Shown here piece by piece: positions 58,973 through 64,000 of a stretch of 64,000 bases of DNA. Position 1 is the first letter of the stretch; every line of letters begins with the position of its first letter. The notes under the pieces are model-generated. The model saw only the letters and a program-made list of their open reading frames with translations, made no database searches and was not told the origin of the DNA. A program made the translations under genes and the position numbers. The DNA is from Acidimicrobiales bacterium (GTDB taxonomy: Bacteria > Actinomycetota > Acidimicrobiia > Acidimicrobiales > JAHWLA01): contig DATLNE010000044.1 in the NCBI GenBank assembly GCA_035536915.1, forward strand, positions 62,001 to 126,000, read 5' to 3'.

Positions 58973-59500
58973 GTGACCGACGTGCTCGCCTCCATCGAAG
59001 CGTCGCCGCGCGATGTGGGGTCGTTGGAGATGATCGTGCGCCGCCCCGCGCCCGCCGAGCGCGAGATCCTCGATGTCGGCGAGCTCACCACCGACGAGGG
59101 CTTGGTGGGCGACGGCTGGCGTGCTCGAGGCAGCCGCCACACGCCCGACGGATCGCCCGAGGTGAACCGCCAACTGACGCTGATGAACTCGCGCGCCGTA
59201 GCGATCGTGGCCGGCGAACGGGAACGGTGGCCCCTCGCTGGCGACCAGCTCTACATCGACTTCGACCTGTCGCACGAGAACCTCCCGACGGGCACCCGCC
59301 TGCGCATCGGCACCGCCGTGGTCGAGGTGACGCCCGAACCGCACAACGGCTGCGCCAAGTTCCGCGCCCGCTACGGCCCGGAGGCAGTCCGTTTGTTCAA
59401 CTCGCCGGACGGCAAGCGGCTGCGGGCCCGGGGCATCAACGCCCGGGTGGTCGAGCCCGGCACCATCCGGGTGGGCGACGAGGTGGCCAAGCTCAGCTGA
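58973..59500 (+). CDS. MOSC-domain protein
   Basis: 175 aa. MOSC domains bind sulfur or molybdenum-cofactor intermediates through a conserved Cys, here in PHNGCAKFRARYG. NRQLTLMNSRAVAIVAG and DFDLSHENLPTG are the other conserved parts. GTG start, divergent from the ABC-F gene by 24 nt. It overlaps the convergent TetR gene by 8 nt. Confidence 0.85.
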   Translation: MTDVLASIEASPRDVGSLEMIVRRPAPAEREILDVGELTTDEGLVGDGWRARGSRHTPDGSPEVNRQLTLMNSRAVAIVAGERERWPLAGDQLYIDFDLSHENLPTGTRLRIGTAVVEVTPEPHNGCAKFRARYGPEAVRLFNSPDGKRLRARGINARVVEPGTIRVGDEVAKLS

Positions 59501-60125
59501 AGTACGTCCGTCCCACGGCCAGAAACAAGCGGGTGATCTCGTCCGCCAGGTCGTCGAGGGGCGGACGGTGCTCGCCCAGCACCCACTCCACCACCAACTC
59601 GTTGGTGCCTCCCACCAAGGCCATGGCGGCGACGGCGAACGAACCGGTGTCGGGCCGCTCCGTCACCTGCAGTTGCCGCGCCTCGCCCGTGATGAAAGCG
59701 GCGAACTCGTGCAGCACCTCGCGCCGTCGCCCTTCCACCGTGGGGCTCACCCCCACCACCTCGACGCACGCCACCCGAGCCCGGCGGGGGTCGTCGAGCA
59801 GGGCGTGGAGGAAGGCACCGATGCCCGCCCGCACCCGGCGTTCGGGGTCGACCGGGGCGGCGGCCACCGCAGCCGCAACCGCCTCGCGGGTCCAGCCCAC
59901 GATCTCTTCGAAGACGGCCAGCAGCAGCGGCTCGCGTCCGGAGAACTCCTCGTAGAAGTGGCGGGGCGTCACCCCCGCGCCGGCGCACAGTCCCTCGATG
60001 GTGGTGCGGGCGTAGCCCGCCGTGCCGACCTGGCCAAGGCCCGCGTCGAGCAGCCGGCGGCGGCGCTCGGCCTGCCGTTCGTCGCGTGACATACCTCGAT
60101 ATCGACGGCTGGAACTGCTGCTCAC
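59493..60125 (-). CDS. TetR-family transcriptional regulator
   Basis: 210 aa. N-terminal HTH (TTIEGLCAGAGVTPRHFYEEFSGREPLLLAVFEEI, residues ~42-76) and a helical ligand domain. GTG 60125 could be leaderless behind TACTCT (60133-60138); ATG 60092 with GAGG upstream is the other possible start. Divergent from the membrane protein gene at 60189, its likely target. Confidence 0.9.
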   Translation of the reverse strand: MSSSSSRRYRGMSRDERQAERRRRLLDAGLGQVGTAGYARTTIEGLCAGAGVTPRHFYEEFSGREPLLLAVFEEIVGWTREAVAAAVAAAPVDPERRVRAGIGAFLHALLDDPRRARVACVEVVGVSPTVEGRRREVLHEFAAFITGEARQLQVTERPDTGSFAVAAMALVGGTNELVVEWVLGEHRPPLDDLADEITRLFLAVGRTYFS

Positions 60126-60153
60126 CGTGACAAGAGTAACAGGAAAGACTTCT

Positions 60154-60182
60154 TTTCAAAATGGGGGTTGCGGCCGTACAAT
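60154..60182 (+). promoter_or_regulatory. Promoter of the membrane protein gene
   Basis: Weak -35 TTTCAA (60154-60159), 17-bp spacer, -10 TACAAT (60177-60182), 6 nt before ATG 60189, so leaderless. The divergent tetR promoter appears to use the same -35 region. Confidence 0.55.
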
Positions 60183-60188
60183 GCACCA

Positions 60189-61928
60189 ATGCTCCTCGCC
60201 CACGCCGACGCGCTCGCGGAGATCTCCAGCTTCACGCCCTTCCTCGCCTTGTTGAGCGGCTACGCGGTGATCGTGGCGTTGCTGACCGTCTTCGGGCGCC
60301 CGGGCACCAGGGGGCCGGTGCTGGGCCGTTTCCTCCTGCGCATCCCCGACGCCCTCGAACGGGCCACCGGCGTGCCGGGGTGGGCGGCGGCCGCGGTGGG
60401 CACCTCGTTGTTCGCCGTGGCCGTGGCGGGCGTCGGCTTCTACGACGACGTGGCCTGGCACATCGCCTTGGGCCGCGACAAGGAACTGTTCACCGCCCCG
60501 CACACGGGCATCGTCGTCGGGCTGGCCCTGATCCCCTTTGCAGGCGCCGTGGGCGTGCTGTTCGCCACGCTGCAGCGGGCCGACGTGGGGTTCCGCCTGG
60601 GCAAGCTGCGGGTGCCGTGGTCGTGCCTGGCCCTCGGGGTGCTGGGGGTCACCGCGTTGTCGGGCTTCCCCCTCGACGACTTGTGGCACGCCCGCTACGG
60701 CATCGACGTCACCATGTGGAGCCCCACCCACATGATCATGATCCTCGGTGCATCCCTGACGCCGTTGGCCGCGTGGTTGGCCTTGGGCGAGGCTGGTGCG
60801 CGCCCCGATCGTCGGCGCGCCACGCACGCCGTGCACGTATTCGCCGCGGTGTTGACGGTGCAAGGGCTGTCGGCGTCACAAGGCGAGTTCGTCTTCGGCG
60901 TACCCCAGTTCCAGCAGCTCTACCTGCCGGTGCTCGTCAGCATCGCGGCCGCCTTCGCCATGGTGGCATCCCGGTTGGTGCTGGGCCGTGGCGGGGCGCT
61001 CGAAGTGGCGGTGATCAACCTCGTCGTCAGCTTCACCATCTTCCAGGACCGCGGGCCGCTCGACATCAAGGAGACGGGGCTTTATGTGGCCTCAGCGTTG
61101 GCCGTGGAGGCGGCGGCGCTGTCGGTGGGGACGGCCTCGCGGCTGCGCTTCGCCGCCGTGGCCGGCATCGGGGTGGGCACGATCGGCCTGGCGGGCGAGT
61201 GGGCCTTGAACACCCGGGCCTTCCAGCCGTGGACCACCGACCTCCTGCCCGAAGCGGTGATCCTGGCGACGTTGGCGGGCATCGGCGCCGCCGTCCTGGC
61301 GGCGGCCTTCGCCGGAGGCGTGGTGACGACGGCGCCCCGCATGTCGGGTCGACTGGCCGCCGTCGGTGCCGTCGCCGTGCTCGTGGCGCTGGCCGTGCCG
61401 TTCCCCCGCAACGTGGGCGACGTGACCGCTGACATCCGCTTCGTCCCCCGGGGCGACCGCGCCGACCTCGAGGTGGTGCTCGACCCGCCCGACGCGGCCG
61501 ACGACGTGCGCTGGTTCCAGGTCATGACGTGGCAGGGCGGTGGCCACGAAGCCCTCGACCTGCAGGAAGCGGGCGCGGGCCGCTGGGTGCTGGCCAGTGC
61601 CGTCCCGTTGACGGGGCCGGGCAAGACCGTGCTGCGCCTGCACCGCGGCGACGAGCTCATGGCCGTGCCGCTGCGGTTCCCGGCCGACCCCGAGATCGGC
61701 GAGCCCGCCATCGAGCCGGTGTCGCGGCGGGCCGCCTTCGAGCCCGAGACCCGGTACCTGCTGCGCGAGCAGCGGCCCGGCGCGCAAGGGTTCGCCTACG
61801 TGGTGTACGGCCTCGACGTGCTAATCCTGTTGTCGTGGTCGGCCGCGCTGGTGCTCGCGGTGCGACGGCCCGCGACGGCCGTCACTGACCGTGCGGGCGC
61901 CTCCCCCGATAGGGCCATCGTCTCCTAG
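60189..61928 (+). CDS. Polytopic membrane protein of unknown function
   Basis: 579 aa, about 12 predicted membrane helices up to residue ~420, then a beta-rich extracytoplasmic segment (~420-545; VTADIRFVPRGDRADLEVVLDPP) and a last helix (VVYGLDVLILLSWSAALVLAV). His residues in FYDDVAWHIALG and WSPTHMIMI could bind metal. No family recognised. ATG 60189 is chosen because of the leaderless promoter. Probably controlled by the divergent TetR. Confidence 0.75.
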   Translation: MLLAHADALAEISSFTPFLALLSGYAVIVALLTVFGRPGTRGPVLGRFLLRIPDALERATGVPGWAAAAVGTSLFAVAVAGVGFYDDVAWHIALGRDKELFTAPHTGIVVGLALIPFAGAVGVLFATLQRADVGFRLGKLRVPWSCLALGVLGVTALSGFPLDDLWHARYGIDVTMWSPTHMIMILGASLTPLAAWLALGEAGARPDRRRATHAVHVFAAVLTVQGLSASQGEFVFGVPQFQQLYLPVLVSIAAAFAMVASRLVLGRGGALEVAVINLVVSFTIFQDRGPLDIKETGLYVASALAVEAAALSVGTASRLRFAAVAGIGVGTIGLAGEWALNTRAFQPWTTDLLPEAVILATLAGIGAAVLAAAFAGGVVTTAPRMSGRLAAVGAVAVLVALAVPFPRNVGDVTADIRFVPRGDRADLEVVLDPPDAADDVRWFQVMTWQGGGHEALDLQEAGAGRWVLASAVPLTGPGKTVLRLHRGDELMAVPLRFPADPEIGEPAIEPVSRRAAFEPETRYLLREQRPGAQGFAYVVYGLDVLILLSWSAALVLAVRRPATAVTDRAGASPDRAIVS

Positions 61929-62008
61929 CCCGGAGAAATGGCCCTCGCATCCTGGGCCGGGGAAGCGCACTATGGGTCTCGCAAGGTGCTCGGCGGCGCC
62001 GAGGACGA

Positions 62009-62638
62009 TCAGGGGCTTCCTTCATCCGGGGGGGCGAAGGGAGCCCCTGCCTTGCCCGGTCGCAACATCCCGCGCTCGGCGGCATCGGCCAGCAGCGACC
62101 GCACCGTCTCGCCCAGCGCAGGTGCCGCCTCGGCGATCTGCGCATTGCGCGCCGTCACCGCGTCCAGCGACACGCCGTGCTCGACCCAGGCGCCCCCACC
62201 GGCGGCGTGGTTGAGCAGCATCGGTTGCAACCGGTCGACGGCGGCGGCCAAACGGGCCTCGGCGGTGCGCCCCGCCTCGAACTCCTCCCACGCCTCTCGG
62301 AACGCGCTCGCCTGGTCGTCGGGCAACAGCCCGAAGATGCGTTCGGCCGCGGCACGCTCGCCCTCGACGGCGGCCGCCCGGGCCACCTCGTCGTAGACCA
62401 ACACGTCACCGGTGTCGATCTCCACCAAGTCGTGCACCAGGACCATGGTCAGCACCCGCACCACGTCGACGGCCTCCGCTGCGTGTTCGGCCAGCACCAG
62501 CACGGCAAGGGCCAAGTGCCACATATGCTCGGCGTCGTTCTCCCGGCGCGACCCGTCGGCCAGTGGGTTCTGCCGCACCACCTGCTTCACCCGGTCGGCC
62601 TCCAGCAGGAACTGGAGCTGGCGCTGCAAGCGGTCCAC
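62009..62638 (-). CDS. HD-domain hydrolase
   Basis: 209 aa. HD motifs: His in NDAEHMWHLA, HD in LVHDLVEIDTGD. The family includes YfbR-type 5'-deoxynucleotidases and uncharacterised hydrolases of the COG1896 type. GTG 62638 gives a start like that of relatives (VDRLQRQLQFLLEADRVKQV). Last gene of a three-gene minus-strand operon with the EamA transporter. Substrate unknown. Confidence 0.85.
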   Translation of the reverse strand: MDRLQRQLQFLLEADRVKQVVRQNPLADGSRRENDAEHMWHLALAVLVLAEHAAEAVDVVRVLTMVLVHDLVEIDTGDVLVYDEVARAAAVEGERAAAERIFGLLPDDQASAFREAWEEFEAGRTAEARLAAAVDRLQPMLLNHAAGGGAWVEHGVSLDAVTARNAQIAEAAPALGETVRSLLADAAERGMLRPGKAGAPFAPPDEGSP

Positions 62639-62646
62639 CGGCGGTC

Positions 62647-62853
62647 TCAGCCGGCGATCAGCGAGGCCAAGGCCCACAGGGCAGCGACGAGGCCGACGGC
62701 GGCCATGGCCATGCTGCGGCCGATCGGGGCCCGCTCCAACTCCCCTTCGCGTGTGCGCTCGGGCGGGCGCACGACGGCCAGCGTGCTGCCCACGAACATG
62801 GCGCCGCCCAAGGCAAGCACGAGGTAGGGCAGCAGGTCGTCACCGAGGAACAC
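62647..62853 (-). CDS. Small membrane protein
   Basis: 68 aa with two predicted membrane helices (LLPYLVLALGGAMFVGSTL and SMAMAAVGLVAALWALASL) joined by a charged loop. ATG overlaps the EamA gene by 14 nt and the HD gene follows after 8 nt, so it is part of the operon. No known family. Confidence 0.65.
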   Translation of the reverse strand: MFLGDDLLPYLVLALGGAMFVGSTLAVVRPPERTREGELERAPIGRSMAMAAVGLVAALWALASLIAG

Positions 62854-63712
62854 CGGTGGGCACCTCCAAAGCGGGCGGGGCAGCGGTCAGCACCACGATG
62901 CCGGCCGCCACGATCAACAACCCACCCGCGGCGGTGGCGAGGGTCGGCCGCTGCCCCAGCACCGCCCAGCCGAGCACCACGGCCGATGCCGGCTCCAGGT
63001 AGCCGAACACGCCGGCCCGGGCCGTCGGCAGCACGGCGACGGCAGCGAGGTAGGCAGCAGTGGCGGCCGCCGTGTGCACCAGGCCGAGCACGACCAACCA
63101 CCCCCACGCCCACCTCGGCTCGCCCCAGTCGGCGGCGAGGGCGAGGGGCGCCAGCAGCGCCGCGGCACCGGCCATCTCCACAAACGTGGCCGACACCGCC
63201 CCCGCCTGTTGGGCCAACGGCTTGCCCACCACGATCACGAGTGCATAGGTGGCCGCTGCGAACACGGCCAGCGCCAGGCCGACGGGGTCGCCCGGGCCTT
63301 CCACCTCGGGGGCGGCGATGACGACGAAGCCGACGAGGGCGATGCCGAGGGCTCCGGCGGTGCGCCGTTCCACCCGCTCGCCGAGCAGGCGCCGGGCCAG
63401 CACGGCCATGCCTACCGGCGACAGGTAGATGACGAGGATGACCACGGCCACGGGCAGGCGTCGGTAGGCGGCGAACTGGGCCGACCAGTGCACGGCCAGG
63501 AGGGCGGCGGCCAGGGCGCTTCGGCCCGCGGGCAGGCCGGTGAGGCGCCGACGGCGCACGGCGAGCAGGACGCCGAGCCCCACGGCAGCGATGCCGACCC
63601 GGGAGAACACCAGGGCCACGGTGGGCACTTCGACCTTTCGGACCAGCAACGGGATCGTGCCCCACAGCACACAGGCGGCCACGGCGACGAACGAAGCCCG
63701 GCGGGCGTCCAC
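62840..63712 (-). CDS. EamA-family (DMT) transporter
   Basis: 290 aa, ten predicted membrane helices in two EamA repeats (VLWGTIPLLVRK at the start; LEPASAVVLGWAVLGQRPT in the second repeat). Exporters of amino acids or metabolites belong here; substrate unknown. First gene of the operon. The 198-nt gap 63713-63910 holds two small hairpins only. Confidence 0.9.
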   Translation of the reverse strand: MDARRASFVAVAACVLWGTIPLLVRKVEVPTVALVFSRVGIAAVGLGVLLAVRRRRLTGLPAGRSALAAALLAVHWSAQFAAYRRLPVAVVILVIYLSPVGMAVLARRLLGERVERRTAGALGIALVGFVVIAAPEVEGPGDPVGLALAVFAAATYALVIVVGKPLAQQAGAVSATFVEMAGAAALLAPLALAADWGEPRWAWGWLVVLGLVHTAAATAAYLAAVAVLPTARAGVFGYLEPASAVVLGWAVLGQRPTLATAAGGLLIVAAGIVVLTAAPPALEVPTGVPR

Positions 63713-63788
63713 GCCCGGAGACTACCTTTTGCCACTCTGTGTGGTGATTTTGCTCAACTCGGCGGTGCGGCGGGCCGACAGATTCGGG

Positions 63789-63842
63789 CAGCGGAGTTAC
63801 CCAGCAAGCTCCGCTGGAGGCAGGCGCGGGGGTCGAGGACCC
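63789..63842 (-). terminator. Tandem hairpins downstream of the response regulator
   Basis: CAGCGGAG/CTCCGCTG (63789-63816) and GGGTC-GAG-GACCC (63830-63842) lie after the minus-strand regulator stop and could terminate it. Confidence 0.4.
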
Positions 63843-63910
63843 TCCAAACCGATGCGGTGTCCCGCCGTGACGGCTCCCTTCTCTCGGCTCCCGCCCTGCC
63901 TCCCTGAGAC

Positions 63911-64000
63911 TCAGCCGATCGAGCCGTAGACCGCCGTGCGCACCGCCCGCACCAAGGCGTCCGGGTCGAAGGGTTTCGTCATGTAGTCGCATGCGCCGGC
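63911..64000 (-). CDS. C-terminal end of a response regulator (partial)
   Basis: Last 29 codons only. AGACDYMTKPFDPDALVRAV is the end of a CheY-type receiver with the conserved Lys. The stop lies soon after the final helix, so it is either a single-domain regulator or one with its receiver at the C terminus. The upstream part is outside the window. Confidence 0.85.
   Translation of the reverse strand, partial: AGACDYMTKPFDPDALVRAVRTAVYGSIG

Noticed and set aside
63713-63910. A possible riboswitch upstream of the EamA transporter
   Set aside because: There are two small hairpins but no conserved core that I recognise, and they also fit as terminators of the next gene.

Overview
The window is high-GC DNA (about 70% G+C by eye) from an actinobacterium. 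BldC, a clpS/DUF2017 pair, an HspR-controlled dnaK operon and EtfD all fit that phylum, and the gene content most resembles class Acidimicrobiia. The class is an inference from gene content, not a database match. Several genes appear to lack ribosome binding sites and to start at the predicted transcription start (leaderless), which is also typical of actinobacteria.

Layout. Positions 1-5206 hold a respiratory cluster: a heme-copper oxidase subunit I homologue that lacks all CuB histidines, a subunit III-like protein, a membrane-anchored blue-copper protein, and the heme A genes ctaB and ctaA. Then come clpS, a DUF2017 gene, three tRNAs (Glu, Asp, Phe), and a hipBA toxin-antitoxin pair with three evenly spaced palindromic operators. 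Positions 7892-12623 carry a HAD hydrolase, malic enzyme, bldC, a branched-chain amino acid dehydrogenase, pyrE and a response regulator. A long purine biosynthesis region follows (12625-26192: purM, F, L, Q, S, C, B, E, D, A), interrupted by a PHP phosphoesterase gene, a tandem-repeat coiled-coil gene and a small basic protein gene. Next are dtd, an AbiE-like toxin-antitoxin pair, a putative metallopeptidase and an amidase. The heat-shock block (clpB; dnaK-grpE-dnaJ-hspR) carries HspR (HAIR) operators upstream of clpB and of dnaK.

From 39 kb on are a secreted protein, a MerR regulator, gpmA, a glycosyltransferase, a nitrogen operon (GlnR-like regulator, amtB, glnB), a cyclic-nucleotide-binding protein, etfD, and a NarL-type regulator in front of an operon of secreted TasA/camelysin-like and fibronectin-type proteins. 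After dcd and tRNA-Gly(CCC) lies an accessory island (about 52.3-57.1 kb). It contains a nitrilase-fold fusion protein, a winged-helix regulator, and a divergent three-gene operon: an unknown protein, a deoxyribosyltransferase/TIR-like protein and an ImmA/IrrE metallopeptidase. This is the best candidate for an undescribed defence or stress system. The window ends with an ABC-F ATPase, a MOSC protein, a TetR regulator, membrane proteins, an HD hydrolase, an EamA transporter and the tail of a response regulator.

Two families of long palindromes are scattered at gene ends, with at least four and two copies. A structured leader motif is shared by two unlinked surface-protein genes. Functions are assigned from motifs read by eye; no search was run.
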